The notes below the pieces were generated by a model. It did no database searches and was not told where the DNA came from. It saw only the letters and a list, made by a program, of their open reading frames with translations. The position numbers and the translations under genes were made by a program. A stretch of 52,500 bases of DNA from an uncultured Clostridia bacterium (GTDB lineage: Bacteria; Bacillota; Clostridia; TANB77; CAG-508): assembly GCA_947630545.1 (NCBI GenBank), contig CANRHX010000009.1, positions 1-52,500 of the forward strand. The letters are read 5' to 3'. Positions 1 through 8,796 of the stretch are shown here, one piece after another (within the stretch, counting starts at the first letter, position 1; every line of letters begins with the position of its first letter).

Positions 1-113
1 TTATCTGCAATCATCGCTATAAATTCTGAATTTGTAGGCTTTCCTTTAGCTGCTGAAATTGTGTATCCGAAGATATTCTCTACCACTTCTTGTTGCCCTC
101 TACCCCAGTATTT
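1..113 (-). pseudogene. partial copy of the spo0A 3' end
   Basis: These bases match 3405-3517 inside the intact spo0A, with one clear mismatch (near base 98). On the minus strand they encode the C-terminal part of the Spo0A effector domain ([14 protein letters not shown]...). The match stops abruptly near base 113, and upstream in that frame there is a stop, so the receiver domain is absent. The left end runs out of the window. It forms a direct repeat with the real gene about 3.4 kb away, bracketing the accessory genes between them. This could be an integration scar or a plain duplication. Confidence 0.8.
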
Positions 114-507
114 TCGCTATATTCAGAAGATTATAAACTTTTCATTTTTGTAATTTTTTGTAAACCGTCGGAAGCAATAAATTCTTTCAATCCAATAAAT
201 ATTTATAGCATTTTTCCCAATATGTTTATTGCATTAATCTTAATAGAAATTTTTTCAGTTGTCAATTTTATGAACTTAATTTTAAAAAATTTTATTATAT
301 AGGCGTACTAATCTTAAGTATAACTATCCAAATTATTTTATATATAAATAATAATAGTTGTATATATTGAAGTTGAAATGGTAAGAAAAACTCCACGATA
401 TGAAGTAAGATATAATGGTAAGTTGGTAAGTGATAGGGAAACAAATACGTAGATATTTAATTTTTATTCTATAATTTTGAGAAAAGAAAAAGAGGATTCC
501 TCCTCTT
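114..507. other. intergenic region with no supported gene
   Basis: About 390 AT-rich bases between the spo0A remnant and the first accessory gene. The only coding hint is a 24-codon plus-strand frame at 378-452 (MVRKTPRYEV...) with no convincing ribosome site. It might be a remnant of a longer gene. I see no RNA gene. Confidence 0.5.
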
Positions 508-1215
508 CTAATTACTTTCTCCTAAAATTGTACCATCAGAAAAAGCTACTGATGATGTTTCAAATGTAAATTTTAATTTTTCAAATTCTGTATCTCTTAA
601 TTTTATATGCTTATCCATATATGGATTAATATCTAATCCAATATCTTTTATATCAACCTCTCCCTTTGCTGATATTGTACCTGTATCATATAATAATGTT
701 ATATCTAAAATTGCATTTCCAAACAGGTCTGTTATATGTATAATTCCTCTTACCGCAACTATATCTTTGTCTGTATTATTTTTACAATTCATTTTTAATT
801 CAACAAAATCATTAAATCTCCACGCCGATGTATCTTTAGGAATTACATTTTTATTATATACATTTAATGTTACAGCATTTGCAAGTTCTTCTTTCTTCGC
901 TTCTTCTTTTGCTCTTTTTTCTTCCAACTCTTTTTGTTCCTGTTCTTGTCTATTTTTTTCTTCAGTAATTATCATTTCAATTGTTTTTCCGTCTAGTAAA
1001 CTCGAATCTCCTCTTGCAACTGCTTTTTTATATAATTGTTTTTCTTCATCTGTCAATTTACTATTATTTACTTCTTGTGTTGTTTGTGTTCCCTCATAAG
1101 TTTTTCCTTTAATATTGTTTTCAATTAAAAATTTTATAACAATTCCTGATATTATAACTGCTATAACTATGAATATAACCACTATTACTTTCTTGTTTTT
1201 ATTTTTTTCTTCCAT
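508..1215 (-). CDS. membrane-anchored hypothetical protein with a C-terminal beta-rich domain
   Basis: 235 aa; I do not recognise a named family. Residues 1-8 are charged, 9-31 form one hydrophobic segment (signal anchor), and roughly 50-105 are a Glu/Lys-rich coiled-coil-like stretch. Residues 110-235 resemble extracellular FxLyD/DUF4352-type beta-sandwich domains (NNTDKDIVAVRG, then IHITDLFG). The start follows a strong AAAGGAGG site. It is 13 bases downstream of the 1229-1849 gene, so the two are probably co-transcribed, and both share the short-cytoplasmic-tail, one-helix, outside-domain design. A role as a cell-surface or secreted accessory protein is inference only. Confidence 0.65.
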   Translation of the reverse strand: MEEKNKNKKVIVVIFIVIAVIISGIVIKFLIENNIKGKTYEGTQTTQEVNNSKLTDEEKQLYKKAVARGDSSLLDGKTIEMIITEEKNRQEQEQKELEEKRAKEEAKKEELANAVTLNVYNKNVIPKDTSAWRFNDFVELKMNCKNNTDKDIVAVRGIIHITDLFGNAILDITLLYDTGTISAKGEVDIKDIGLDINPYMDKHIKLRDTEFEKLKFTFETSSVAFSDGTILGESN

Positions 1216-1228
1216 TTCATTTCCTCCT

Positions 1229-1849
1229 TTAAATTTTACCTAATATATTATCATAATTAACATCTTCATATATTGTTGCTTTTTCCCACATTTCATTTAT
1301 TGATTTTGTTAATCCCTCAAATATTGATTGCATAAATTCTTTTCCTAAATTTATAGTTCCATTTTCATATTTTGTATCTTCCATTTCATTTAAGGTTTCT
1401 GTATAGTCGCTCTCCACAAAGCTACAACCTTGCATTTCTCCATTTTTAGTTAATATAAATCTTCTTATTGTTTTTCCATTATTTCCTTTGGTATCCATAT
1501 CAAACATATATAATGTTTCTCCTTGTTCATTTATAGTCTTTCTAGCTTCGTATAGTTTAATACAAAAATCTTTTAATGAAATAGATTCTTTTGGTTTTAC
1601 TATTTTTGTATAATCTGTTGAATTTGTATCTGCATTTTCTGTATTTGTTGGATTTAATAATTTATCATTTACATTTATTAATTCTGACAACAATTCTTTT
1701 TCATTGTCATTTAATGTTATTTCTTCTGCTATTGTTAATTCTTTCTTATTGTTTTCTGTCCTTTCTCTATGAATAAATATAAAATAAACTGAAACTAATA
1801 ATATAGCTATAACCACAATTACTATAAAAACTTTCTTTCTATTTTTCAT
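1229..1849 (-). CDS. hypothetical single-pass membrane protein
   Basis: 206 aa, no recognised family. A positively charged MKNRKK start is followed by a hydrophobic helix (residues 7-26), then a hydrophilic domain. The domain has one low-complexity stretch rich in Asn and Thr around residues 65-80 and a predicted mixed alpha/beta remainder. An AAGGAGA-type site precedes the ATG. It lies between 1892-2125 and 508-1215 on the same strand with short gaps, so it is part of a small membrane-protein operon. Function unknown. Confidence 0.65.
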   Translation of the reverse strand: MKNRKKVFIVIVVIAILLVSVYFIFIHRERTENNKKELTIAEEITLNDNEKELLSELINVNDKLLNPTNTENADTNSTDYTKIVKPKESISLKDFCIKLYEARKTINEQGETLYMFDMDTKGNNGKTIRRFILTKNGEMQGCSFVESDYTETLNEMEDTKYENGTINLGKEFMQSIFEGLTKSINEMWEKATIYEDVNYDNILGKI

Positions 1850-1891
1850 ATTTCACATCTCCTTTTACTCTTTATTTCATAATTATAAATT

Positions 1892-2125
1892 TTATTTATT
1901 ATTCAATGCTTTTTCGACTGCTCTTATTTTTGTATCTACATCTGATGGTTTCATATCATATACATTTGCTATATGGTCTACATCTTTTTGATATTGTGTT
2001 GTGTATTTGCTACTACCTGAACTACTTGAACTTTTACCATCACTAGAAAAAATACAAGCAATAAAGAACACAAACAAGATAATAACTATAATAGCAATAA
2101 TTCCGCTTCCTTTTTCATTTTTCAT
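1892..2125 (-). CDS. small membrane protein with Ser-rich linker
   Basis: 77 aa from the ATG at 2125, chosen because GGAGGT lies 7 bases upstream; a GTG two codons earlier is too close to that site. Residues about 6-27 form a transmembrane helix (GIIAIIVIILFVFFIACIF). A serine/glycine stretch and a soluble tail (YQKDVDHIANVYDMKPSDVDTK) follow. Not a family I recognise. It is flanked on the same strand by two other membrane proteins. Confidence 0.6.
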   Translation of the reverse strand: MKNEKGSGIIAIIVIILFVFFIACIFSSDGKSSSSSGSSKYTTQYQKDVDHIANVYDMKPSDVDTKIRAVEKALNNK

Positions 2126-2160
2126 TTTCACACCTCCATCGAAATCAAAATTTTTATTTT

Positions 2161-2553
2161 TTACTTATCTCTTATTTCTTGTAATAATTGAATAATCTCA
2201 CTAAAAGAAAGTAAAAATATCATACTTAAAATACTAAATACTATTGTAATTGCACCAAAAATTATCAAACCATACATAATAAGAATTACTCCTGCTAAAA
2301 AGCCTATAATAGCAATTATTGCACCTAAATTAGACAATAATTCTGCCATTTTATTTTTCTTTCTCATATCATTTGTACTGTTATTCTTTTCTGTATCCAT
2401 AGTACAAACCTCCTCTTTTTCATCTTTTGGTGATTCTTTTAATTCTTTTTCATCATTGTAATATATTTTTGCTCCACATTTACAACAAGTTTTAGCTCCA
2501 AAAACATTTTCGTGATAGCAACTAGAACAAATAATAATGTTGTTTTCGTCCAT
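2161..2553 (-). CDS. zinc-ribbon membrane protein
   Basis: 130 aa. The N-terminus has two CxxC pairs (CSSC near residue 9 and CCKCG near 22), typical of a small zinc ribbon. A charged Lys/Glu linker and two hydrophobic helices (about residues 73-95 and 97-115) follow, ending in a short charged tail. GGAGGTGG precedes the ATG. This architecture is common in uncharacterised Firmicutes membrane proteins. It is probably first in the minus-strand operon running down to 508. No function can be assigned. Confidence 0.7.
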   Translation of the reverse strand: MDENNIIICSSCYHENVFGAKTCCKCGAKIYYNDEKELKESPKDEKEEVCTMDTEKNNSTNDMRKKNKMAELLSNLGAIIAIIGFLAGVILIMYGLIIFGAITIVFSILSMIFLLSFSEIIQLLQEIRDK

Positions 2554-2693
2554 TTTTCCACCTCCTCATTTTAGACAAAAAATTACATTATAGTTATTCT
2601 ATCACAAACTTTTATTTTTGTGTACTATTTTGTGTACTTATTTTTAATATTTTTTTTAATACAATATAAACTACAAATAGGAGGTACAAAAAT

Positions 2694-2873
2694 ATGGGTA
2701 AATTAAAAATAATAAAAGAACAAAAAACAAATGATACTATTACTCGTACAATTAGAATTAGTGGTGTAACATTTGACAAAATAAATAAATTAGCTGAAAA
2801 AAACAACATAAGTTTTAATTCCGTTGTTAATCAAATAATCGAATATGGATTAAATAATCTGGAAGAAAGTTAA
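2694..2873 (+). CDS. small ribbon-helix-helix-like protein
   Basis: 59 aa. The ATG at 2694 follows a GGAGG site. The central part (TRTIRISGVTFDKINKLAEK, then NNISFNSVVNQIIEYGL) has the pattern of Arc/MetJ or CopG-type ribbon-helix-helix DNA-binding proteins: an alternating beta strand, then two short helices with a hydrophobic spacing. It is divergent from the 2161-2553 gene and followed by a perfect hairpin. The assignment rests on pattern only. Proteins of this kind often regulate mobile or plasmid-like segments. Confidence 0.7.
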   Translation: MGKLKIIKEQKTNDTITRTIRISGVTFDKINKLAEKNNISFNSVVNQIIEYGLNNLEES

Positions 2874-2875
2874 AA

Positions 2876-2900
2876 GGTACATAGATTTTATCTATGTACC
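2876..2900 (+). terminator. bidirectional hairpin terminator
   Basis: A perfect 10-bp stem (GGTACATAGA / TCTATGTACC) with a 5-base loop. An AAATTTTTATTTT run follows on the plus strand and a shorter T run on the minus strand, so it can serve both the small plus-strand gene and the convergent gene at 2907. Confidence 0.8.
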
Positions 2901-2906
2901 AAATTT

Positions 2907-3182
2907 TTATTTTATCATAATCCTAATTTCTATCGAATTATCTAGTTTTATATTTAACAAACTACCTATTAAATCTATTTTTATTGCTGACACAATATTT
3001 ATTCGTATCTCATTATCATTTTTTGAATCTTCAATATGTAAAAAACCTGTTTTGGTATTGTAATTTATATGTGTATTATAAAATTCAAATCTTGCTTGTA
3101 TAAAATTTTCAAATTGTACAATTATTGTTTTATTCTCAAACATTTTTATTTTTTCTTTTAATTCTTTTTCTAATATTTTCAT
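2907..3182 (-). CDS. hypothetical protein
   Basis: 91 aa, soluble, no recognised domain. The N-terminal 15 residues are helix-forming and charged. The rest alternates hydrophobic and polar residues like a beta sheet (TIIVQFENFIQARFEF, then INIVSAIKIDLIGSLLNIKL). The start is well supported by AGGAGGG just upstream. It ends at the shared hairpin at 2876-2900. The genes around it suggest accessory DNA. Confidence 0.55.
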   Translation of the reverse strand: MKILEKELKEKIKMFENKTIIVQFENFIQARFEFYNTHINYNTKTGFLHIEDSKNDNEIRINIVSAIKIDLIGSLLNIKLDNSIEIRIMIK

Positions 3183-3320
3183 TTTTCCCTCCTATTACTA
3201 CATATCAATAGTTATTGCATAATCACTTTCCATATTTAATTTTACACTATTATCTTTAAACTTGTTCTGCACTTTATAATTAATAAAATCGTCAATTTTC
3301 AAATCAATTTTTTCATAACT

Positions 3321-3371
3321 AAAAAACCTCCCTATATTTATTATTTTTTAATAAACATATTGAGGTTTTTT
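3321..3371 (-). terminator. terminator downstream of spo0A
   Basis: Inverted repeat AAAAAACCTC / GAGGTTTTTT, with an inner pairing of TTTATTA / TAATAAA and a T tract on the minus strand, beginning 7 bases after the spo0A stop. The 3183-3320 stretch beside it has a minus-strand open frame without a usable start, so I do not call a gene there. Confidence 0.65.
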
Positions 3372-3377
3372 AATTTT

Positions 3378-4194
3378 TTATGCTGTTTTTAATTCTAATC
3401 TTAATTTATCTGCAATCATCGCTATAAATTCTGAATTTGTAGGCTTTCCTTTAGCTGCTGAAATTGTGTATCCGAAGATATTTTCTACCACTTCTTGTTG
3501 CCCTCTACCCCATGCCACTTCTATAGCATGTCTAATTGCACGTTCTACACGAGATGGTGTAGTTTGATATCTTTTGGCAATCTGAGGATATAAACTTTTT
3601 GTAATTTGATTTATTACATCAATATCATTTACAACCATCATAATTGCTTCTCTTAAATATTGATATCCTTTAATATGGGCTGGAACTCCAACTTCGTGAA
3701 TTAAATTTGTTACTAATGCTTCTAAATTTTCTTCACCCTTATCACTATTTGGTGCGATCTCTATGTATTGATTTTTAATTTCTCTTCCAATAAAGTTATT
3801 ATTTGAACTTGGTTTATAAAATTTAAGTTCCCTAATTCTCTTAATTAATAATTCAATATCAAAAGGTTTTACTACATAATATTCTGCTCCTAGAGCAATT
3901 GCTTGTTGTGTTATTTTATCTTGTCCTACAGCTGATAGCATTATGCACATTGGTTTTTTATCTTTTTCCATTCCATTTATATTTTCTAAAACTCCTAATC
4001 CATCTAAATGTGGCATTATTACATCTAATAAAACTACATCTGGTATTGCGTTTTTTATCATATCTACTGCTTCATTTCCATCTTTAGCCATTCCGAATAA
4101 CTTCCATATCCTCCTGACTTTCTAAATATGTTGACAATGTTCTACTAAAATCTTGATTGTCATCTGCAATAAGTATTGTAATTTTCTCTTTCAA
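3378..4194 (-). CDS. spo0A: Spo0A, sporulation master response regulator (needs +1 shift at CGG)
   Basis: 271 aa if the CGG at 4093-4095 is read as C-GGA; B. subtilis Spo0A is 267. A TTG start at 4194 follows GAGGAGGA. Residues 1-120 are the receiver: acidic pair IADD before the shift, then VVLLDVIMP with the phospho-Asp after it, and the KPFD lysine loop. The C-terminal half is the Spo0A effector domain with its recognition helix region ([15 protein letters not shown]). Without the shift, translation stops two codons after CGG and leaves 34 residues. The restored junction reads MEVIGMAKDG, the expected beta-2/alpha-2 boundary of receivers. Spo0A activates sporulation and represses abrB-type genes when phosphorylated. 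An initiation point downstream (4091) would lack the acidic pocket. Confidence 0.9.
4093..4095 (-). other. +1 frameshift site CGG(A) in spo0A
   Basis: Codon 34 in the initiating frame is CGG, preceded by ATT. Dropping the C gives GGA ATG GCT AAA and restores the receiver domain. The unshifted frame runs CGG AAT GGC TAA. Confidence 0.85.
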
Positions 4195-4311
4195 CTTTTT
4201 TCCTCCTCAAAAATAATTATAATTTCTTGCTTTCGCAATTTACATTATAATTACTTTTTCTGGTTATTACAAGAAAAAATGGAAAATTTTTCCATTTCAT
4301 TTATGAAAGTT

Positions 4312-4950
4312 CTATTTTACTTCACTTTTTGTAAAAATTGTTTTACCAAAAAACTCCAGTTTTATTAAATTTAAACTTTTACTTTGAAAATCCTCTAAAA
4401 GTTTCTTTTTTTTGCTTTCTTCTAATGATATTCTACAAACTATATTTTCCAAATAATTAGCATTTTTTATGTCTATTTTGTTAATTCTACAGTAATACTG
4501 AAACTTCTCAAATTGATTATAATCTATTGTCGCTTCAGCCTCTATACCAATAGTTTGAATTACCTTGTTTGATTGTTCAATGGCACCTGTTAATGCATCA
4601 GAATATGCTCTAACCAGCCCCCCTGTTCCTAACAATATTCCTCCAAAATATCTTGTAACTATAACTAATACATTACACAAATTATTTTTTTGTAAAATAT
4701 TTAACATTGGTGCACCTGCTGTCCCAGAAGGTTCTCCATCATCATTTGATTTTTCTATAATTTGGTCATCTTCTAATATTCTATATGCCATGCAATTATG
4801 CCTTGCATCATAGTATTGCTTTTTATATTTTTTTATTATTTCTTCTGCGTTCTCAATGCTTTCTACCCTTATTAAATTTGCTATAAATTTAGATTTTTTC
4901 TCTGTTAAAGTATATTGTGTATTTTTTTGTATTGTTATAAATTCGTTCAT
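4312..4950 (-). CDS. yigZ: YigZ/IMPACT family protein
   Basis: 212 aa from the ATG at 4950, chosen because AAAGGA lies upstream; the frame is open further but only through repeat DNA. Residues 15-125 carry the UPF0029 (IMPACT N-terminal) signature: DARHNCMAYR, DDGEPSGTAGAPML and TRYFGGILLGTGGLVRAYS. A DUF1949-like ferredoxin-fold domain completes the protein, as in E. coli YigZ and B. subtilis YvyE. The family's biochemical role is unsettled; links to translation control are proposed. Its promoter region is occupied by the 4973-5216 repeat array. Confidence 0.9.
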   Translation of the reverse strand: MNEFITIQKNTQYTLTEKKSKFIANLIRVESIENAEEIIKKYKKQYYDARHNCMAYRILEDDQIIEKSNDDGEPSGTAGAPMLNILQKNNLCNVLVIVTRYFGGILLGTGGLVRAYSDALTGAIEQSNKVIQTIGIEAEATIDYNQFEKFQYYCRINKIDIKNANYLENIVCRISLEESKKKKLLEDFQSKSLNLIKLEFFGKTIFTKSEVK

Positions 4951-4972
4951 ATATTTTTTCCTTTCGATTTTT

Positions 4973-5216
4973 TGTGTCATCGGTTCCGGGTTTGATTGAC
5001 ACGAAATGTGTCATTGGTTCCGGGTTTGGATGACACAAGATTAAAGTTGCTAATTGTCATTGGTTCCGGGTTTGATTGACACGAAATGTGTCATTGGTTC
5101 CGGGTTTGGATGACACAAGATTAAAGTTGCTAATTGTCATTGGTTCCGGGTTTGGTTGACACATTTTGTGTCATTAGTTCCGGGTTTGGATGACACAAGA
5201 TTAAAGTTGCTAATTG
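4973..5216 (-). repeat. repeat array A: six 34-bp units in a higher-order repeat
   Basis: Six CCCGGAACC-containing units (sense on the minus strand), grouped in pairs. Each pair ends with the same 20 bases (AAGATTAAAGTTGCTAATTG on the plus strand), giving three tandem copies of an 80-bp block. That 20-mer is the 3' end of the neighbouring flavoprotein gene plus its stop, so the duplicated block captured the gene end. Confidence 0.9.
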
Positions 5217-6482
5217 TTTCCAGCTGTATAGCCTGTAGAATACGCAATTTGTAAGTTAAATCCTCCTGTATAACCATCTACATCAATAATTTCTCCTGCA
5301 AAATATAAACCGATTACAAATTTTGGATTCCATTGTTTTAGGATTTATTTCTTTTACATTTATTCCGCCACTTGTTATAATAGCTTCTTCAATTGATCTA
5401 AAATCTTTTATATATAATTTAAAATTTTTTAATTCTTTTACTAATTTTTTACGTTCTTCTTTTGTTATTTCATTTACTTTTTTATCTGGATTTATATGAC
5501 TTCTATCTATTATAATAGGTATTAATTTTTTAGGTAACAATTTGTCTAAACTATTTTTAAATTGCTTGTTCTTTAATTCATCAAAATCACGTAAAATTCG
5601 ATTATCTAACTTTTCCTCTGTTAATGCTGGTTTAAAATCTATTGTTAATGCAATTTGTCTATTTTTAAATAACTCATCTATGTTTTTATATTTTACTAAA
5701 TGAGCTGAACCACTTAAAATTATAGGTCCAGATACTCCAAAATGTGTAAATAACATTTCACCAAAGTCATTATAAATAGTTTTACCTTTGGCTTCATCTG
5801 TTATATTTATTTCTACATTTTTTAGACTTAATCCTTGCATTTGCTTTGTTTCCTGCTTTTCAAAACACTCAAGTGGAACTAATGAAGGTTTTATATCAGT
5901 TACAGTATGTCCTAATTTTTTAACTAAAATATAACCATCTCCTGTTGAGCCTGTCATTGGGTAACTTTTTCCTCCTGTCGCAAGGATTATTTTGTCTGCC
6001 TTTATTATTTCTTTTTCAGTTTTTACTCCTTTAACAATTTTATTAAAATTATTTTCGTTGTTTGAAAAGTCCTCAATTAAAATTTCTATAACTTTAGTAT
6101 TTAGCATTATTTGTACATTAAGTTCATTTAGCTTTTTTATAAAACAGTCAAGTACATCTTTAGCTCTATCTGTTATAGGAAAAATTCTATTTCCTCTTTC
6201 TTCTTTAACTTTTAATCCTTGTGTTGCTAGAAAAGAGATTATATCCTGATTAGTATAATTATTAAATGCACTATATAAAAACATGCCATTTCCTGGTGTA
6301 TTTTTTATGAATTCTGACATGTCTAACGAAGATGTAATGTTACATCTTCCTTTTCCTGTAATGCAAAGTTTTCTTCCTAGACTTGGCATTTTTTCTATTA
6401 AAATAACTTTATTTCCATTTTCTGCAGAGGTAATTGCTGACATCATTCCAGCTGGTCCTCCACCTATTACTATAACTTTCAT
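5210..6482 (-). CDS. NAD(P)/FAD-dependent oxidoreductase, BaiN/HI0933-like (needs +1 shift at CGG)
   Basis: 423 aa with the shift. The ATG at 6482 has GGAGAA 5 bases upstream. Residues 1-30 are the FAD Rossmann motif [35 protein letters not shown] and [18 protein letters not shown] are hallmarks of the HI0933/BaiN flavoprotein family. CGG at 5310-5312 interrupts the last conserved block: the initiating frame ends in an alien tail, but skipping C gives [19 protein letters not shown], the family's C-terminal FAD-contacting motif, then TAG at 5210. Members reduce C=C bonds (BaiN in bile-acid metabolism) or have unknown substrates; the substrate here cannot be told. Confidence 0.88.
5310..5312 (-). 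other. +1 frameshift site CGG(T) in the BaiN-like gene
   Basis: In-frame CGG preceded by AAT. Reading C-GGT TTA TAT TTT GCA restores GLYFAGE and 33 further codons to a stop. Here the glycine codon is GGT, not GGA, so the rule is CGGN, not a fixed tetramer. Confidence 0.85.
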
Positions 6483-6500
6483 ATTTCTCCTTATACTTTG

Positions 6501-6619
6501 TGTGTCAACTAAACCCAGAACCATTGACACATTTTGTGTCATTCAAACCCGGAACCGTTGACACATTTTGTGTCACTCAAACCCGGAACCGTTGACACAA
6601 ATCCGGAATTAGTGACACA
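6501..6619 (+). repeat. repeat array B: four 34-bp units (outer ones degenerate)
   Basis: Units read in sense on the plus strand, opposite to the flanking genes. The first unit has CCCAGAACC and the last ATCCGGAATTAG. The last unit supplies the final Cys-His codons and TAA stop of the 6609-7862 gene. Confidence 0.9.
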
Positions 6620-7862
6620 TTTCTTCTATTGCTTTTAGTATTCCATATTTTCCATATTCATAAGTAAGTCCACCTTGCATGTATGCTATATATGGTTCTC
6701 TTATTGGTCCGTCACAGCTAAGTTCTATTGTTGAACCTTGTGTAAAAGTTCCAGCTGCCATTATTACTTTATCTTCGTACCCACCCATGTCTCCTGGCTC
6801 TGGCAATACGTTTGAATCTATCGGTGAACCTTTTTGTATTCCTTGACAGAATTTTGTGAGTTTTTCTGCACTGCCTAATGCAATAGTCTGAACTATATCT
6901 GCTCGTTTTTCATTCCATTTTGGATCTACTTGATAGCCCAATTCTTCTAATATGCCACTTGCAAAAACAGCAGTTTTCATGCTACTTGCTACTACACTTG
7001 GAGCAAAGAATAATCCTTTTAAAAATTGTGTGTTTTGATTTAATGATGGTCCAATTTCTTTGCCTATTCCAGGGGCTGTTAATCTTTCTGCACATTGTTC
7101 AATTAAGTCTTTTCTTCCAACAATATATGCACCACTTGTTGCAATTCCTGCTCCTAAATTTTTCATTAGTGAACCAACTGCTATATCTGCTCCAATTTCT
7201 ATTGGCTCTTTATTTTCAACAAATTCACCATAACAGTTATCTACCATTATTATTACTTCTTGATTTACTTCTCTTATTTCTTTTATAATTTTTTCTATTT
7301 TTGATATTTCTAGACTTTTTCTTGTTGAATATCCTCTAGACCTTTGAATTTCTACTAATTTTATATCTTTTTTTGATAATCTTTCTTGGATTTTCTTTGT
7401 ATCAAATTCGCTATTAATTAAATCAATTTCTTCATATTTTACTCCATATGATTTTAATGAACTTTTACTTGGATTTGATCCTAATCCTATTACTGTTTGT
7501 AAAGTGTCATATGGTGCACCTGTTATACTTAGCATCGTATCTTCTGGATGTAACAGTGCAGATAGAGTGATTGCTAATGCATGTGTCCCTGAAATTAATT
7601 GAGCTCTAACTAATGCATCTTCCGCTTTAAATATTTTTGCATAAATTTCTTCTATTTTATTTCTTCCTGGTTCATCTATTCCATAACCTGTTGCTGAATT
7701 TAAATGTGGCTCTGATAAATTACAAGTTTGAAATGCATTTATTACTTTTAAACTGTTTTCTTCACATATTTCATCTATTTCTTTAAATTTGTCTTTTATC
7801 TTTTCTTCTACTTTTTTTGATAACTCAACTAATTTTTTATTTATTCCATATTTTTCTATCAT
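6609..7862 (-). CDS. methionine gamma-lyase family PLP enzyme (YnbB-like)
   Basis: 417 aa, full length for the family once called aluminium resistance protein. It is a fold-type I PLP enzyme: QLISGTHALAITLSALL and ITGAPYDTL form the cofactor pocket, IIMVDNCYGEF holds the Asp, and GSLMKNLGAGIA contains the Schiff-base lysine. EPHLNSATGYGIDEPGR near residue 55 is a family signature. The substrate is probably a sulfur amino acid, but specificity cannot be judged. It is a single gene, upstream neighbour rpsR, downstream array B. The extreme C-terminus (Cys-His) and the stop codon are repeat-derived, so the element landed at the very end of the gene without loss. Confidence 0.88.
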   Translation of the reverse strand: MIEKYGINKKLVELSKKVEEKIKDKFKEIDEICEENSLKVINAFQTCNLSEPHLNSATGYGIDEPGRNKIEEIYAKIFKAEDALVRAQLISGTHALAITLSALLHPEDTMLSITGAPYDTLQTVIGLGSNPSKSSLKSYGVKYEEIDLINSEFDTKKIQERLSKKDIKLVEIQRSRGYSTRKSLEISKIEKIIKEIREVNQEVIIMVDNCYGEFVENKEPIEIGADIAVGSLMKNLGAGIATSGAYIVGRKDLIEQCAERLTAPGIGKEIGPSLNQNTQFLKGLFFAPSVVASSMKTAVFASGILEELGYQVDPKWNEKRADIVQTIALGSAEKLTKFCQGIQKGSPIDSNVLPEPGDMGGYEDKVIMAAGTFTQGSTIELSCDGPIREPYIAYMQGGLTYEYGKYGILKAIEEMCH

Positions 7863-7954
7863 TTCTACTTACACTTCCCTTATTCATGGTTTTACTTACG
7901 CAATTACTTTATAAATCTAATATTTTTATTAAAATATCTTTTAAATTTAAAAAA

Positions 7955-7983
7955 CGATAAAACTATTTTGTATAATTTTATCG
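7955..7983 (-). terminator. terminator of the rpsF-ssb-rpsR operon
   Basis: On the minus strand, CGATAAAA / TTTTATCG with a 13-base loop, followed by TTTTTT, 11 bases past the rpsR stop. Confidence 0.8.
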
Positions 7984-7993
7984 CTTTCTTTAA

Positions 7994-8275
7994 CTAATTT
8001 TGGCTATATGGCAATATAGCAATATGTCTTGCTCTTTTAATTGCAGTTGTTATATCTCTTTGATGTTTAGCACAAGCCCCAGTATTTCTTCTAGGTAATA
8101 TCTTACCTCTATCATTTATGAATTTTTTTAATTGTTCTGGATTTTTGTAATCTAAAACAAAGTTTTTATCACTGCAAAGTATACAAACTTTTTTTCTTTG
8201 TTTTCTAAATTTTGGATTGTAATCCTCATCATAATTTTTATTGTTATTTCTTTTATTTTGTTTCTTGTCTGCCAT
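7994..8275 (-). CDS. rpsR: 30S ribosomal protein S18
   Basis: 93 aa with a long basic N-terminal extension (about 25 residues rich in Lys and Asn). The conserved S18 core follows: [25 protein letters not shown], then [35 protein letters not shown]18 binds S6 in the platform of the small subunit. It is last in the classic rpsF-ssb-rpsR operon, 21 bases after ssb. CxxC plus a further Cys and His hint at a retained zinc-type S18 form. Confidence 0.95.
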   Translation of the reverse strand: MADKKQNKRNNNKNYDEDYNPKFRKQRKKVCILCSDKNFVLDYKNPEQLKKFINDRGKILPRRNTGACAKHQRDITTAIKRARHIAILPYSQN

Positions 8276-8295
8276 TTTTATTTTCCCCCCTTGAA

Positions 8296-8727
8296 TTAGA
8301 ATGGTAAGTCATCTGTACTTGAAGATACTTCGAAATCTGATCCCATATTTCCTGGTGCAGTAGTTCCAAAATTATTTTCAAATGAAGTATTAGCTCCTTC
8401 TCCATCTCTTTTGCTATCTGCAAAATATGCTTCTTCTGCAACAACTTCTGTTACATAATGCTTTGTTCCTTGGTCATCATCCCAAGTTCTTGTTTGTAAT
8501 CTTCCGACAATACCTACTTGTTGACCTTTCTTAAAGTATTTACTGCAAAATTCTCCTGTTTTACTCCAAGCAACTATATTTATGAAGTCTGCTTGTCTTT
8601 CTTCACCTTGTCTTACAAATCTTCTATTTACAGCTAAACTAAATGAAGCAACTAAAGTGTTGTTGGTTTGTGTATATCTTGTTTCTGGATCTCTTGTTAA
8701 TCTTCCCATTAATATTACTTTGTTCAT
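8296..8727 (-). CDS. ssb: single-stranded DNA-binding protein
   Basis: 143 aa from the ATG at 8727 (AGGTGA site 5 bases upstream; a GTG three codons earlier overlaps that site). The OB fold occupies residues 1-110: [19 protein letters not shown], then [34 protein letters not shown] Gly/Asn/Ser tail ends in DDLPF, the acidic tip that recruits repair and replication partners. It lies in the conserved order rpsF-ssb-rpsR. Confidence 0.95.
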   Translation of the reverse strand: MNKVILMGRLTRDPETRYTQTNNTLVASFSLAVNRRFVRQGEERQADFINIVAWSKTGEFCSKYFKKGQQVGIVGRLQTRTWDDDQGTKHYVTEVVAEEAYFADSKRDGEGANTSFENNFGTTAPGNMGSDFEVSSSTDDLPF

Positions 8728-8796
8728 TTTTATCACCTTTCTTTACTCTAAATAAAGGCCCCTCTTTATTTAATTTTGTTATTTGCTAATTTAAAA

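Noticed and set aside
90..302. 70-residue plus-strand open frame
   Set aside because: It begins inside the spo0A remnant, has no ribosome site and no protein-like composition.
3183..3320. Small minus-strand gene between spo0A and 3182
   Set aside because: The open frame lacks a start codon at a suitable distance from the GGGAGG.
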